This document shows, one piece after another, positions 19,109-29,291 of a stretch of 64,000 nucleotides of DNA. The translations under genes were made by a program, and so were the position numbers. The notes below the pieces were generated by a model, which made no database searches, was not told the origin of the DNA, and saw nothing but the letters and a program-made list of their open reading frames with translations. The number at the start of each line of letters is the position of its first letter. The stretch's first letter is position 1. This stretch comes from Sphingomonas paucimobilis NBRC 13935 (GTDB taxonomy: Bacteria > Pseudomonadota > Alphaproteobacteria > Sphingomonadales > Sphingomonadaceae): positions 1 to 64,000 of the forward strand of contig NZ_BBJS01000050.1 in the NCBI RefSeq assembly GCF_000739895.2, given 5' to 3'.

Positions 19109-19881
19109 CGATGCTCGACCGCATCCTGGAAACCAAACGTGCCGATGTCGCCGCGCGCAAGGCGACGATGTCGCATGCCGATCTCGACGCGCGGATCGCG
19201 CAGGTTTCCGCCCCGCGTGGCTTCCGCGCTGCGCTCGACGCCAAGACCGGCCATGCCCTGATCGCCGAAGTGAAGAAGGCCAGCCCGTCAAAGGGGCTGA
19301 TCCGCGCCGATTTCGATCCGCCCGCCCATGCCCGCGCCTATGAGGCAGGGGGTGCCGCCTGTCTGTCGGTCCTGACCGACGAACGCTGGTTCCAGGGGGC
19401 GGATGCCTATCTGGAACAGGCGCGCGCGGCGGTGTCGATCCCGGTGCTCCGCAAGGACTTCATGGTCGATCCGTGGCAGGTCCACGAGTCGCGCGCACTG
19501 GGTGCCGACGCGATCCTGATCATCGTCGCCGCGCTCGACGATACGCAGATGCAGGAGATCGAGGCGGCCGCGATCGAATGCGGCATGGACGCGCTGGTCG
19601 AGGTGCATGACACCGCCGAGATGGAGCGCGCCGCGCGGCTCAAGTCGCGGCTGATCGGGGTGAACAACCGCGATCTGAGGGACTTCTCCGTCGATTTTCA
19701 GCGGACCTATGATCTGGTCGATCGCGCCCCCGCCGGCTGCACCTTCGTCGCCGAGAGTGGGCTGACCAGCCGCGCCGATCTTGACGCGATGGCCGAGCAT
19801 GGCATCCACTGTTTCCTGATCGGCGAGGCGCTGATGCGCCAGCATGATGTCGAGGCGGCGACCCGCGCATTGGTCGGATGA
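19105..19881 (+). CDS. trpC: Indole-3-glycerol phosphate synthase
   Basis: Closes the indole ring in tryptophan synthesis. The 258-residue TIM barrel has the catalytic lysines in [10 protein letters not shown] and LRKDFM and the glutamate in VAESGL. The ATG at 19105 overlaps the trpD stop (ATGA); an upstream ATG at 19090 is less likely. Single-function protein, not fused to TrpF. Overlaps moaC by ATGA. Confidence 0.96.
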   Translation: MTMLDRILETKRADVAARKATMSHADLDARIAQVSAPRGFRAALDAKTGHALIAEVKKASPSKGLIRADFDPPAHARAYEAGGAACLSVLTDERWFQGADAYLEQARAAVSIPVLRKDFMVDPWQVHESRALGADAILIIVAALDDTQMQEIEAAAIECGMDALVEVHDTAEMERAARLKSRLIGVNNRDLRDFSVDFQRTYDLVDRAPAGCTFVAESGLTSRADLDAMAEHGIHCFLIGEALMRQHDVEAATRALVG

Positions 19882-20345
19882 GCGGCCTTACCCATCTCGA
19901 CGAACATGGATCGGCCCGCATGGTCGATGTCGGGGACAAGGTGGTGACCCAGCGTCAGGCCGTAGCGCAGGGGCGCATCACCATGACGTCCGACGCTGTC
20001 GCCGCGATTGCCGCCGGGCGGGTGAAGAAGGGCGACGTGCTGGCAGTCGCCCGGGTTGCGGGGATCATGGCCGCCAAGAAGACCAGCGACCTGATCCCGC
20101 TCTGCCATCCCCTGCCGCTCAGCAAGGTCGAGATCGAACTCGACCTCGACGATAGCGGCGTCACCGCCACCGCGACCGCCGCCACCGCCGGGCAGACCGG
20201 GGTGGAGATGGAGGCGCTGACCGCCGTGTCGGTGACGCTGCTCACCATCTATGACATGGCAAAGGCGTTGGATAAGCGCATGACGGTCGGCGATATTCGC
20301 TTGCTGTCGAAGATCGGCGGCAAGTCGGGCGACTGGCACGCCTGA
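19878..20345 (+). CDS. moaC: Cyclic pyranopterin monophosphate synthase
   Basis: Second step of molybdenum cofactor synthesis, converting the MoaA product into cyclic pyranopterin monophosphate. The 155-residue protein includes the active-site regions [13 protein letters not shown] and [10 protein letters not shown] and the terminal KIGGKSG. It overlaps trpC by four bases and precedes moeA, so cofactor genes are carried on the trp transcript. Confidence 0.96.
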   Translation: MSGLTHLDEHGSARMVDVGDKVVTQRQAVAQGRITMTSDAVAAIAAGRVKKGDVLAVARVAGIMAAKKTSDLIPLCHPLPLSKVEIELDLDDSGVTATATAATAGQTGVEMEALTAVSVTLLTIYDMAKALDKRMTVGDIRLLSKIGGKSGDWHA

Positions 20346-20391
20346 CGCCGGAACGCGGGCGGCCCTGGATGCGTCTTTCCCGCCAACAGGA

Positions 20392-21576
20392 GTGACCGCC
20401 ATTCTCTTACCCGTCGCCGAAGCGCAGCAGCGCCTGATCGCACTGGCCGCTGATCGCCCCGTTATCGAAGCCCCTTTGCGCGAAGCGGCCGGCCGCTGGG
20501 CTGCCGAGGATGTGCTCGCCCGCCGCACCCAGCCGGCCAGCGACTTGTCCGCGATGGACGGCTATGCGATCCGCTTCGCCGACATGCCCGGCCCCTGGAC
20601 GGTGATCGGTGAGAGCGCCGCGGGGCGGCCTTATTCGGGTCGGGTCGAACAGGGCCAGACCACGCGGATCTTCACCGGCGCCGCCCTACCCCAGGGCACC
20701 GACACGGTGTTGGTGCAGGAAGAAGCCGCGCGCGATGAAGCTACGCTGATCCTCGCCGGCGAAGGCCCCGCGCATCGCGGGCGTAATGTCCGGCGAAAGG
20801 GACTCGATTTCACCACCGGTGACCGCCTGATCGCCGCCGGGGAGCGGCTGACGCCCGCGCGGATCGCCGTTGCGGCGACCGGCGGCCATGCCACCCTCCC
20901 CGTTCGGCCCCGCGTGCGGGTCGCCATCGCCGCGACGGGGGACGAACTCGTCGCCCCGGGCGTGACCGATCCCTCCGCCCTGCCCGAATCCAACGGCGCG
21001 ATGCTGGCGGCGATGCTCGCCGACCTACCGGTCGACATCATTGATCTGGGCATATTGCCCGATAATTTGGAGCGGCTGCGCGAGGCTTTTGGCCAGGTCG
21101 ACGCCGATCTGCTGGTCACCACCGGAGGCGCGTCGGTCGGCGATCATGATTTGGTCCAACCCGCGCTCAAGGCTGCGGGTGGCAGCATCGACTTTTGGCG
21201 GATCGCGCTTCGCCCCGGCAAACCGATGATGGCGGGGCGCTTGGGCAAAGCCGTCGTACTGGGCCTGCCCGGCAATCCGGTATCCGCCTTCGTCACCGCC
21301 ATCCTGTTCGTCAAACCGTTGATCGCGCATTTGGCGGGCGCGGCCGATCCCTTTCCCACGCCCATTCCGGCCATGCTCGGTGAAGATCTGCCCGCCAATG
21401 GCCCACGGATCGACTATCTGCGCGCCGCGATGATCGACGGCCGCGTCCATGCCGCCGCGATCCAAGACAGCTCTATGCTACTGACCCTGGCCCGTTCGAC
21501 GTGCCTGATCATCCGCCCACCGCATGCGCCGCCAGCCAGCGCCGGCGACTCGGCGGAAATCCTGATGCTCGCTTGA
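20392..21576 (+). CDS. moeA: Molybdopterin molybdenumtransferase
   Basis: Inserts molybdate into adenylated molybdopterin. The 394-residue protein has the four-domain MoeA layout with DLSAMDGYA, the molybdopterin-binding [11 protein letters not shown] and [10 protein letters not shown]. The likely start is GTG at 20392; the purine-rich AACAGGA lies almost against it, a poor Shine-Dalgarno arrangement, so translation may depend on the moaC stop 46 bases upstream. Confidence 0.94.
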   Translation: MTAILLPVAEAQQRLIALAADRPVIEAPLREAAGRWAAEDVLARRTQPASDLSAMDGYAIRFADMPGPWTVIGESAAGRPYSGRVEQGQTTRIFTGAALPQGTDTVLVQEEAARDEATLILAGEGPAHRGRNVRRKGLDFTTGDRLIAAGERLTPARIAVAATGGHATLPVRPRVRVAIAATGDELVAPGVTDPSALPESNGAMLAAMLADLPVDIIDLGILPDNLERLREAFGQVDADLLVTTGGASVGDHDLVQPALKAAGGSIDFWRIALRPGKPMMAGRLGKAVVLGLPGNPVSAFVTAILFVKPLIAHLAGAADPFPTPIPAMLGEDLPANGPRIDYLRAAMIDGRVHAAAIQDSSMLLTLARSTCLIIRPPHAPPASAGDSAEILMLA

Positions 21577-21589
21577 CGCAAGCCTTTCC

Positions 21590-21615
21590 GTTCCATATAA
21601 GTTCCACGTCTGTTC
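21590..21615 (+). promoter_or_regulatory. Two overlapping LexA operators (GTTC x3)
   Basis: Three GTTC half-sites at 21590-21593, 21601-21604 and 21612-21615 are each separated by exactly seven bases (CATATAA and CACGTCT). This makes two overlapping copies of the alphaproteobacterial SOS box GTTC-N7-GTTC, ending 16 bases before the lexA ATG. It implies that LexA autoregulates its gene. Confidence 0.9.
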
Positions 21616-21631
21616 TGGACGGAGGATCGCG

Positions 21632-22315
21632 ATGCTCACCGCAAAGCAGCATGAGCTTGTCTGCTTCATCAATGACCGCTTGAAGGAAACCGGTGTCTCG
21701 CCGTCCTTTGAGGAGATGAAGGAGGCGCTGGACCTCAAGTCCAAGTCGGGGGTCCACCGGCTGATCTCCGCGCTCGAAGAACGCAACTTCATCCGCCGCT
21801 TGCCCAACCGCGCCCGTGCGCTGGAGGTGTTGCGGATGCCGGACCGCCCGGAAAAGCCGGCCAGCGCCCCGGCGGCGACGGCCGGCAATGTCCGTAACCC
21901 TTCGGCCCGCACCGTGGGGGAGCCCGCCAACGACGTGGTGGAAATCCCGCTGCATGGCCGCATCGCCGCCGGTGTGCCGATCGAGGCGTTCGAGGGCAGC
22001 TCGATGCTCGCCGTGCCCGCCGCACTACTGGGATCGGGTGAGCATTATGCGCTGGAAGTGTCGGGCGATTCGATGGTCGAGGCTGGTATATTGGACGGCG
22101 ACTATGCGCTGATCCGCCGCACCGATGTGGCCCGCGACGGGCAGATCGTCGTTGCGCTGATCGATGAGTCGGAGGCGACGCTGAAATATTTCCGGCGCGA
22201 AGGCTCGATGGTCCGGCTCGACCCCGCCAACCGTGCCTATGACCCGCAACGTTATGCGCCGGCGCAGGTCCGGGTGCAGGGCAAGCTGTCCGGGATTTTG
22301 CGCCGTTACGATTGA
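21632..22315 (+). CDS. lexA: SOS repressor LexA
   Basis: Represses DNA-damage response genes and cleaves itself when RecA is activated. The 227-residue protein has an N-terminal winged helix, a linker around residues 70-100 rich in Pro/Ala, the Ala113-Gly114 cleavage site, and the Ser147/Lys185 dyad. A GGAGG Shine-Dalgarno sequence precedes the ATG. It has its own promoter with paired operators and is not co-transcribed necessarily with moeA. Confidence 0.97.
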   Translation: MLTAKQHELVCFINDRLKETGVSPSFEEMKEALDLKSKSGVHRLISALEERNFIRRLPNRARALEVLRMPDRPEKPASAPAATAGNVRNPSARTVGEPANDVVEIPLHGRIAAGVPIEAFEGSSMLAVPAALLGSGEHYALEVSGDSMVEAGILDGDYALIRRTDVARDGQIVVALIDESEATLKYFRREGSMVRLDPANRAYDPQRYAPAQVRVQGKLSGILRRYD

Positions 22316-22403
22316 GGGGTATCGTCGCCGGGTGATGGGCGGATCGCCCGTCATCGCGGGAGTGTCAGGCGTGCGGGCATTCGGCCTGATGCACAAGGAG
22401 GCT

Positions 22404-22472
22404 ATGCCGAAACGCAACGTCTCGGCAAGCCAACAGAAGCAGATTATAATATCCCATCCTCACGGCGGATAG
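22404..22472 (+). CDS. Possible 22-residue peptide
   Basis: A short reading frame starts at ATG 22404, five bases after AAGGAGG, and ends at TAG 22472. The peptide begins MPKRNVSASQ and ends SHPHGG. It has no membrane segment and I know no homologue. The strong Shine-Dalgarno sequence is the only support; it could equally be chance in a GC-rich gap. Confidence 0.25.
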   Translation: MPKRNVSASQQKQIIISHPHGG

Positions 22473-22532
22473 CCTGGATCCGCTCCGCCATGACGGTCCA
22501 GAATGACTCGATGCGATCGAGCAGGCACTTGA

Positions 22533-22656
22533 TCCTCCCCTACAAGGGGAGGTGGCAGGCCGAAGGCCTGACGGAGGGGTGTCACCGGTAGCAAGTACGG
22601 GCTGGCTTTCGATCTAGACAGCCCCAGCACCATGCTTCCTATGGTCCATTCCCCAG
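22533..22656. repeat. Dispersed intergenic repeat, family A
   Basis: ATCCTCCCCTACAAGGGGAG followed by GTGGCAGGCCGAAGGCCTGA and CGGAGGGGTGTCAC, then after a variable middle CACCATGCTTCCTATGGTCC. The hairpin segment and the CATGCTT...ATGGTCC end match the element at 1964 and, for the first half, the one at 59704. Confidence 0.75.
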
Positions 22657-22760
22657 ACCGGGCTTGGAAAAACTGGCAAGAAACAACGCATTGTCGATCG
22701 CCACTGAGGTCCATTGGAGGTGGCGGCCCCTCCGGTAATAGTGGTAAAAAAGACCATCCT

Positions 22761-24920
22761 TTACGCCCCTCCGCCTTTGAAACGCCGCCACGGATGCCCA
22801 TCGCCTGGCTTATTGACCGTTTCGACACGCGGTGGATCAAGCCATAGGGTCGCCCCACCCGCTTTCCGCAAAGTCGGCGCATCCAGCTTCAGCCAGCGAG
22901 GTTGACAGGCCTCCGGCAAACGCCGGTCGGCAATCATAATATCGACGCGGCGACATAGAGCGATCAAGCTGACCCAAGGCAGATTGTAACCACTCCGCGT
23001 CGCGCCGATGCGCCAAAGCCGCCCCGCCCGCCTCAGCTGCGTTACGCAAACATCCGGGCCGCACCGCCCATGATCGGACAAGGCGACCAGTTCGGCCTGC
23101 GATCCGCTCATCTCGGCCAGGGTCATACGCATATAATCCCCCGCCCGCTCACGCAGCAGCGCCATGCCATGGTCCGTGCGGATCGCCGCATGGCGCCCGT
23201 CCCCCGTTACGATCAGATCGGGCGATGGCGCCATCAGCATCTCGACTGATCCCATTAATATGAGGGGTACGCCCATCCACCGCGCCCGCGTCCGCCACAA
23301 CGCCAGCCAAAGCCCTCCACCGACTGCCGTGGCAAAGGCCCAACAGGAGGCGACCGGCAACGCAATTGCGGCACCGGGCAGCGCCGCGACATAATGCGCC
23401 AACGCCAACAAGGCTCCCAACGCCCATCCGAGCAAATGCCACAACGGCCCCGCCAACCCCAAGGGCTCGAAGAGCAGCGCCAGCATCTCGATCGGCATGG
23501 CGATGAAGGTCGTCCACGGGATCGCCACGATATTGGCGAACGCGCCGTAGAGCCCCGCCTTGTGAAAGTGGAAGATCGCAATCGGCATCAGCGCGGCCTC
23601 GACCACCAGCCCGGTGACCAGCAAGGCGCCACCCTGCCGGACGATCGACCAACGCCAATCGGGATGCGCCCCAAACCAACGGCGCATGACGGGATGCTCG
23701 TGCAGGGCGATGATGGCGGTGATCGCGGCGAAGGATAGCTGGAAGCTCGCCCCCATTAAGGCTTCGGGCCGGAACAGGAGCACGATCAACGCCCCCGCCG
23801 CGACCAGCCGCAACGTCATCGCCTCGCGCCCCAAGGCCAGTGCCGCCAGGACGAGCATCGCGGCGACGCAGGATCGGATCGTGGGTACTTCGGCACCGGT
23901 CAGCCAGGTATAGCCGATCGCCGCTAACGCCCCCGCCAGTGCCCCGATCAGGGGCAGCCGCACCCGAACCGCCAGCCAGGGCCAGAGCGCCAGCAGCCGG
24001 ATGGTGATCGTCATGACGATGCCGACCACCGCCGTGATATGCAGCCCGCTGACCGACAGGAGGTGCGCGAGACCGGCGCGCCGCATCGCCTCCGCATCCG
24101 CCTGCCCGATCGCCCCGACATCGCCGGTCGCCAACGCCGCCGCGATCCCGCCCGCGCTGCCGGCCACCCGCTCGGTGATGCGCCGCGACAAGCGCTGACG
24201 CAGGCCGTCTTCCTGCTGCGATGCACGCAGGATCGTGATTGGCGCAAAACCGCGTCCCGTCGCGCCGATCCCCTGAAACCAGGCGGCGCGGGCAAAGTCA
24301 TAGCCGCCCGGCGCGACCGGCCCCGCTGGCGGCATCAACCGCACCCGCAACCGGATCACAGCGCCCGGCCCCAGCCCCGCAGGTGCATCATTGTCGGCCA
24401 AGGATACACGGATACGCGGCGGCAGGGTGATCGGCCGCCCGCGTCCATCGCGCGCCTGAGCCGGATGAAGCATCACGCGCCGCAACTGCCGAGCCGCCAG
24501 ATGATCGACGGTTTCGACCCGTGCCACCATCTCGGCCAGGACCGGCCGCGACAGGATCGGGGCCGCCAGTGATTCGGCGCGTATCCAGACCAGCGACAGT
24601 CCGGCCATTATCAACAGCGCCATGCTCATGACCAGCCGCGCCACCCGTCCACCATTTGCCAGCGTCGCCGCCGCTACCGCGATCGCCGCCAGCAGGCACA
24701 ATGACGCCGTCCACCCCCACGCGTCGGGCAGCACGAACCACGAAGCGATCCCCATCCCCAGGCAGACCGGCGTCCAAAGCGGAAGCTGGGTCCGCTCCAC
24801 CTGCGCCCACTGCTCCAGTCGATCGCCAAGGGCCCGCACGAGATCGAGCCCATCGGCGAAGCGCGGCATTTGGCGGCGCGGGCGCTTGATGCTAGGGGCT
24901 GCGGCGGCTGAATGGGCCAT
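22761..24920 (-). CDS. comEC: ComEC/Rec2-family DNA uptake membrane protein
   Basis: A 719-residue polytopic inner membrane protein that in competent bacteria carries single-stranded DNA across the membrane. It has an N-terminal DUF4131-like region and a central competence domain including [14 protein letters not shown], with about ten hydrophobic helices. The last ~150 residues do not show the HxHxDH motif of the metallo-beta-lactamase domain found in longer ComEC proteins. Its ATG lies 28 bases from the divergent gltX start. Confidence 0.88.
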   Translation of the reverse strand: MAHSAAAAPSIKRPRRQMPRFADGLDLVRALGDRLEQWAQVERTQLPLWTPVCLGMGIASWFVLPDAWGWTASLCLLAAIAVAAATLANGGRVARLVMSMALLIMAGLSLVWIRAESLAAPILSRPVLAEMVARVETVDHLAARQLRRVMLHPAQARDGRGRPITLPPRIRVSLADNDAPAGLGPGAVIRLRVRLMPPAGPVAPGGYDFARAAWFQGIGATGRGFAPITILRASQQEDGLRQRLSRRITERVAGSAGGIAAALATGDVGAIGQADAEAMRRAGLAHLLSVSGLHITAVVGIVMTITIRLLALWPWLAVRVRLPLIGALAGALAAIGYTWLTGAEVPTIRSCVAAMLVLAALALGREAMTLRLVAAGALIVLLFRPEALMGASFQLSFAAITAIIALHEHPVMRRWFGAHPDWRWSIVRQGGALLVTGLVVEAALMPIAIFHFHKAGLYGAFANIVAIPWTTFIAMPIEMLALLFEPLGLAGPLWHLLGWALGALLALAHYVAALPGAAIALPVASCWAFATAVGGGLWLALWRTRARWMGVPLILMGSVEMLMAPSPDLIVTGDGRHAAIRTDHGMALLRERAGDYMRMTLAEMSGSQAELVALSDHGRCGPDVCVTQLRRAGRLWRIGATRSGYNLPWVSLIALCRRVDIMIADRRLPEACQPRWLKLDAPTLRKAGGATLWLDPPRVETVNKPGDGHPWRRFKGGGA

Positions 24921-24948
24921 CGGATCTTATGCTTGGGAGTATGCGCGG

Positions 24949-26391
24949 TTGAGCGCAACACATGAAATCGCCCCCGCCCCGACGGCGGACGCCAATGCGG
25001 TCGTAACCCGCTTCGCACCGTCGCCGACCGGGTTCCTTCATATCGGCGGCGCGCGCACCGCGCTGTTCAACTGGCTGTTCGCCCGTCACCATGGCGGCAA
25101 GTTCCTGCTGCGCATCGAGGATACCGACCGGGTCCGCTCGACCCAACCGGCGATCGACGCGATCCTGGACGGCATGCGCTGGCTGGGCCTGGATTGGGAC
25201 GGCGACGCGGTGTTCCAATTCGCCCGCGCCGACCGCCATGCCGAGGTCGCCCGCGAGATGATGGAGCGCGGCCACGCCTATCGCTGCTACATGACGCAGG
25301 AAGAGATCACCGCCCAGCGTGAGGCCGCGCAGGCCGCCAAGCAGCCGCTGCGTATCCGTTCGCCCTGGCGCGATGCCGATCCCGCGACCGCACCCGAGGG
25401 TCAGCCCTTCGTCGTCCGCCTGCGCGCACCGCGCGAAGGCTCGGTCACGATCGAGGATCAGGTGCAGGGCAGCGTTACCGTCCAGAATGCCGAGCTCGAC
25501 GATCTCATCCTGCTGCGCTCCGACGGCACACCCACCTATATGCTCGCCGTGGTGGTCGACGATCACGACATGGGCGTGACCCATGTGATCCGCGGCGACG
25601 ATCACCTGAACAACGCCTTCCGCCAGTTGCCGATTTACAAGGCGATGGGCTGGCCGGAGCCGACCTATGCGCATATCCCGCTGATCCATGGATCGGATGG
25701 CGCCAAGCTGTCCAAGCGCCACGGCGCGGTCGGGATCGAGGCGTATCGCGACGAGATGGGTATCCTGCCCGAGGCGCTCGACAATTACCTGCTCCGTCTC
25801 GGCTGGGGACATGGCGATGCCGAGATCATTTCGCGCGAAGAGGCGGTGAAGTGGTTCGACCTCGCCGCCGTGGGCAAGGCGCCGTCGCGCTTCGACATCA
25901 AGAAGCTGGAAAACCTCAACGGCCATTATATCCGTGAGGCGGACGATGCGCGTCTCGCCGCGCTGACCGCGCAGCGCATGGGTGTGGATGACGTTGCGCT
26001 GCTGACCGCCGCCATGCCATCGTTGAAGCCGCGCGCCGCCAATCTCAACGAGTTGGCCGATGGCGCCCGCTTCCTGTTCGCCACCCGTCCGCTGGCGCTG
26101 GACGAGGCCGCGAAGGGGCTCCTCGACGAAAAGGCACGGAACATTCTCTTTTCCGTTCACACCGCGCTTGACGCGGTGCACAACTGGGATACGGAGCTTT
26201 TGGAAGACGCGGTACGCCAGGTGGCCGAAGCCGAGAGTGTCAAACTCGGCCAGGTCGCCCAGCCACTCCGTGCTGCCTTGACCGGACGCAAGACGTCACC
26301 AGGGATCTTCGACGTGCTCAGCCTGTTGGGCCGTGAGGAAAGCCTGGGTCGGATCGCGGACCAGATGACCGCAGATAGGAAGGATAATTGA
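24949..26391 (+). CDS. gltX: Glutamyl-tRNA synthetase (TTG start)
   Basis: Charges tRNA with glutamate. The 480-residue class I synthetase has the HIGH-type motif in FLHIGG (29-34) and KLSKR (~253-257). No in-frame ATG lies near the beginning; the TTG at 24949 sits nine bases after a GGGAG Shine-Dalgarno sequence and gives normal family length, so it is taken as the start. Its promoter must overlap the comEC 5' end. gltA begins two bases after its stop. Confidence 0.95.
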   Translation: MSATHEIAPAPTADANAVVTRFAPSPTGFLHIGGARTALFNWLFARHHGGKFLLRIEDTDRVRSTQPAIDAILDGMRWLGLDWDGDAVFQFARADRHAEVAREMMERGHAYRCYMTQEEITAQREAAQAAKQPLRIRSPWRDADPATAPEGQPFVVRLRAPREGSVTIEDQVQGSVTVQNAELDDLILLRSDGTPTYMLAVVVDDHDMGVTHVIRGDDHLNNAFRQLPIYKAMGWPEPTYAHIPLIHGSDGAKLSKRHGAVGIEAYRDEMGILPEALDNYLLRLGWGHGDAEIISREEAVKWFDLAAVGKAPSRFDIKKLENLNGHYIREADDARLAALTAQRMGVDDVALLTAAMPSLKPRAANLNELADGARFLFATRPLALDEAAKGLLDEKARNILFSVHTALDAVHNWDTELLEDAVRQVAEAESVKLGQVAQPLRAALTGRKTSPGIFDVLSLLGREESLGRIADQMTADRKDN

Positions 26392-26393
26392 GC

Positions 26394-27677
26394 ATGAGCG
26401 ATACCGCGAAATTCAACATCGCAAGCAAAGAGTTCGACTATCCGGTCATGTCGGGTTCGATCGGCCCGGACGTGGTCGACATCCGCAAGCTCTATGCGCA
26501 GACCGGCGCATTCACCTATGATCCCGGCTTCACCTCGACCGCGTCGTGCCGGTCGGAGCTGACCTATATCGACGGCGACGAGGGCGTGCTGCTCCATCGC
26601 GGCTATCCGATCGGCGAACTGGCCGAGAACAGCAGTTTCATGGAAGTCGCCTATCTGCTTCTGAACGGCGAACTGCCCAGCCAGGACGAGCTGTCGACCT
26701 TCACCAACACCATCACGCGCCATACCATGGTGCATGAGCAGTTGGCGGCGTTCTTCCGTGGCTTCCGCCGCGACGCGCATCCGATGGCGATCATGTGCGG
26801 CGTCGTCGGCGCGCTGTCGGCCTTCTATCACGACTCGACCGACATCCATGATCCGGTGCAGCGCACGATCGCGTCGCACCGCCTGATCGCTAAGATCCCG
26901 ACGATCGCGGCGATGGCGTACAAGTACAGCGTGGGCCAGCCCTTCCTGTACCCGGACAACTCGCTGTCCTACACCGGCAACTTCCTGCGCATGACCTTCG
27001 GCGTTCCGGCCGAGCCCTATGAGGTGAACCCGGCCGTCGAAAAGGCGATGGACCGCATCTTCATCCTGCACGCCGATCACGAGCAGAACGCCTCGACCTC
27101 GACCGTCCGTCTGGCCGGTTCGTCGGGCGCGAACCCGTTCGCCTGCATCGCGGCCGGTATTGCCTGCCTCTGGGGTCCGGCACATGGCGGCGCGAACGAA
27201 GCCGCGCTCAACATGCTGCGCGAGATCGGCACGCCCGACCGCATCCCCGAGTTCATCGCGCGCGCCAAGGACAAGAACGATCCGTTCCGCCTGATGGGCT
27301 TCGGTCACCGCGTCTACAAGAACTACGATCCGCGCGCGACCGTGATGCAGAAGACCGTGCGCGAAGTGTTCGACGCGCTGAAGGTCAACGATCCGCTGTT
27401 CGAGACCGCGCTCCGCCTCGAAGAGATCGCGCTGAGCGACGATTATTTCGTCGAGAAGAAGCTGTTCCCGAACGTCGACTTCTATTCGGGCGTCATCCTG
27501 TCGGCGATCGGCTTCCCGACCGAGATGTTCACCGTGCTCTTCGCACTCGCCCGTACCGTCGGCTGGGTCGCGCAGTGGAACGAGATGATCACCGATCCCG
27601 ACCAGAAGATCGGCCGTCCGCGTCAGCTCTATACCGGCCCGACGCAGCGTTCCTACGTCCCGGTTTCGCAGCGCTAA
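26394..27677 (+). CDS. gltA: Citrate synthase
   Basis: Condenses oxaloacetate with acetyl-CoA, the entry step of the TCA cycle. The 427-residue type I (hexameric-type) enzyme includes [25 protein letters not shown] and [13 protein letters not shown] with catalytic histidines. The ATG at 26394 follows AGGAAGGA. It is two bases after gltX and three before a small membrane gene, so the three are probably one transcript ending at 27940. Confidence 0.97.
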   Translation: MSDTAKFNIASKEFDYPVMSGSIGPDVVDIRKLYAQTGAFTYDPGFTSTASCRSELTYIDGDEGVLLHRGYPIGELAENSSFMEVAYLLLNGELPSQDELSTFTNTITRHTMVHEQLAAFFRGFRRDAHPMAIMCGVVGALSAFYHDSTDIHDPVQRTIASHRLIAKIPTIAAMAYKYSVGQPFLYPDNSLSYTGNFLRMTFGVPAEPYEVNPAVEKAMDRIFILHADHEQNASTSTVRLAGSSGANPFACIAAGIACLWGPAHGGANEAALNMLREIGTPDRIPEFIARAKDKNDPFRLMGFGHRVYKNYDPRATVMQKTVREVFDALKVNDPLFETALRLEEIALSDDYFVEKKLFPNVDFYSGVILSAIGFPTEMFTVLFALARTVGWVAQWNEMITDPDQKIGRPRQLYTGPTQRSYVPVSQR

Positions 27678-27680
27678 GCC

Positions 27681-27890
27681 ATGAACCGGGTCCGGCCGAT
27701 CCTGATCGCTATCGGCGTCATGCTGGCGCTGACGGGTGCTTTGTGGATCGGTCAGGGCCTGGGTTATATCCGCTGGCCGCAGGAAAGCTTCATGCTCGGC
27801 CGTGGCGAATGGGCCGATCGAGGCGCCTTCACCGCGGTGGCCGGCTTGCTGCTGATCCTGGTCGCACGGCGTCTGCCCCGACGACGCTGA
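27681..27890 (+). CDS. Small two-helix membrane protein
   Basis: A 69-residue protein with two hydrophobic helices (residues ~5-26 and ~48-63) and an Arg-rich C terminus. Unrecognised beyond being a small inner membrane protein of the kind often found after gltA in sphingomonads. Three bases separate it from gltA, so it is likely co-transcribed. The short loop between the helices includes YIRWPQESFMLGRGEW. Confidence 0.75.
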   Translation: MNRVRPILIAIGVMLALTGALWIGQGLGYIRWPQESFMLGRGEWADRGAFTAVAGLLLILVARRLPRRR

Positions 27891-27914
27891 CGATACGGCA
27901 GCACTGACAAGGAA

Positions 27915-27940
27915 AAGGGCTCCCTCGGGAGCCCTTTTTT
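27915..27940. terminator. Bidirectional intrinsic terminator
   Basis: A perfect 10-base inverted repeat (AAGGGCTCCC at 27915-27924, GGGAGCCCTT at 27927-27936) is followed by TTTT on the plus strand; on the minus strand the stem is followed by CC after TTTT. It lies between the gltA transcript and the convergent kinase-like gene and overlaps that gene's stop codon. Confidence 0.92.
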
Positions 27941-29291
27941 ATCGCGCCCGCAGGCGGAAGGTGAAGGTGGCGCCCTCGCCGGGTATGCTCTCGACGCTCA
28001 GATCGCCACCCATCGCCCGTGCCAGACGTCGGGCGATATATAGGCCCAGGCCGTTGCCGCCCGGCTCGGACGGATCGACCCGTTCGAACTTCTCGAAAAT
28101 GCGAGCCTGATCCTCGGGCTCGATGCCCTTGCCGCGATCGCTCACGCGGGTCAGCGCCCAACCATCCTCGCGTTCGACCGTCACCACCACTTCACCACCA
28201 CGCGGCGAATAGCGCAGGGCGTTGCCGATCAGATTGATCAGGATCTGCAGGCTGCGACCGAAATCCCCGGTGGCCCCCATGCCCTCGCTCGGGCCCGGGC
28301 GACGGATCGCCACTCCGGCGGCCTCGGCGCGGACGGCCAGCAGTCCGGCGGCGCGGCGGGTGACGTCGGCGAGGTCGATCGGCATCGATGCCAGCTTGAA
28401 ATCGGGCTGCTCGATCGCCTGAAGCTCGACCAGATTGTCGACCAGCCCCATCAGATGCCGTCCCGCATGCGCGATGTCGCTCGCATAATCGGCATAGGCG
28501 GCCGCAACCGGGCCATCACCCTGCGCGGCGATGCTGTCAGCATTGGCGACGATCCGCGCCAGCGGCGTGCGCAACGCGCGGTCGAGGCCATTGGTAAAGC
28601 TCTCGGTCAGCGGTGGTCCGGCCGGCGACACGGTCTCGGCCTCCTCGCCCGCTTCGTCGATTAGATAGGCCGCGCCGATCAGCCCGGCGATCCCTCCCAT
28701 GGCATCGTGCCGGATCGCCGCCGACAGGCGCACCGGCGCGTCGGTCGGCCGCAATCTGGCCCCCTGTCCGTCGAGCGGAACCGGATCGGCGAGCAGGCGT
28801 CCGCCCGCCGCCTGATCAAAGGCGAACAGCGCATTGAGCGGCTGGCCCAGCATCGCCTTGGCATCAAAACCGTGCCGCACACCTGCATCCGAAGACAGCG
28901 AGATCAGGCGGAGCGCGGCGTCGGTTTCCCAGCGGAAGTCGGCACCCGCCATCGCGTAATCGGGCGGCGTCGCGCTCGGCTTCCACGCCTCGCGATCACG
29001 CCAGCCGCTGACGCTCAGCCGGATCTGGCCCGTCTCGGGCCGCGCCTGCACCCAGAGGTCGAGATCACCTTCGTCATCCGCCACCACGACACGCCGCGAC
29101 ACGGCAATGCCCAGACGTCGGGCAAGCTGCGCGATCGTCGCGATCGGCGCCACCGCCAGGCGATCGCTCGCCGCGCCCCCGGCGCGAATATGGAGCAGTT
29201 CGATCGGCGGATCGGCGGACAGGATCCGGTTCTCACCGTCGAGGATAGCCCGCGCCACCATCGACTCGCCTGGGCTGTTCATCGACGTCAT
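27939..29291 (-). CDS. Histidine-kinase-like protein lacking the phosphoacceptor His
   Basis: A 450-residue soluble protein laid out as a hybrid of PAS-like sensor (residues ~100-215), a dimerisation helix pair (~228-295) and an intact HATPase domain (~340-450). The ATPase N box (Asn353/Asn357), DRGKG (385-389) and GNGLGL are present. In the dimerisation helix the motif reads DRALRTPL where kinases have SHELRTPL, so Arg238 replaces the phosphoacceptor histidine. It therefore probably cannot autophosphorylate as usual; a pseudokinase or phosphatase/partner role is inferred. Starts in an ATGA overlap with the upstream gene. Confidence 0.85.
   Translation of the reverse strand: MTSMNSPGESMVARAILDGENRILSADPPIELLHIRAGGAASDRLAVAPIATIAQLARRLGIAVSRRVVVADDEGDLDLWVQARPETGQIRLSVSGWRDREAWKPSATPPDYAMAGADFRWETDAALRLISLSSDAGVRHGFDAKAMLGQPLNALFAFDQAAGGRLLADPVPLDGQGARLRPTDAPVRLSAAIRHDAMGGIAGLIGAAYLIDEAGEEAETVSPAGPPLTESFTNGLDRALRTPLARIVANADSIAAQGDGPVAAAYADYASDIAHAGRHLMGLVDNLVELQAIEQPDFKLASMPIDLADVTRRAAGLLAVRAEAAGVAIRRPGPSEGMGATGDFGRSLQILINLIGNALRYSPRGGEVVVTVEREDGWALTRVSDRGKGIEPEDQARIFEKFERVDPSEPGGNGLGLYIARRLARAMGGDLSVESIPGEGATFTFRLRAR

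Larger units (their letters stand above)
22316..22760. other. 445-base gap between lexA and comEC
   Basis: The stretch holds a GU-containing hairpin just after lexA (22332-22354, no T-run), a possible 22-codon reading frame with a good ribosome binding site (22404-22472) and a family A repeat from 22533. Apart from these I see no conserved gene. Confidence 0.6.
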
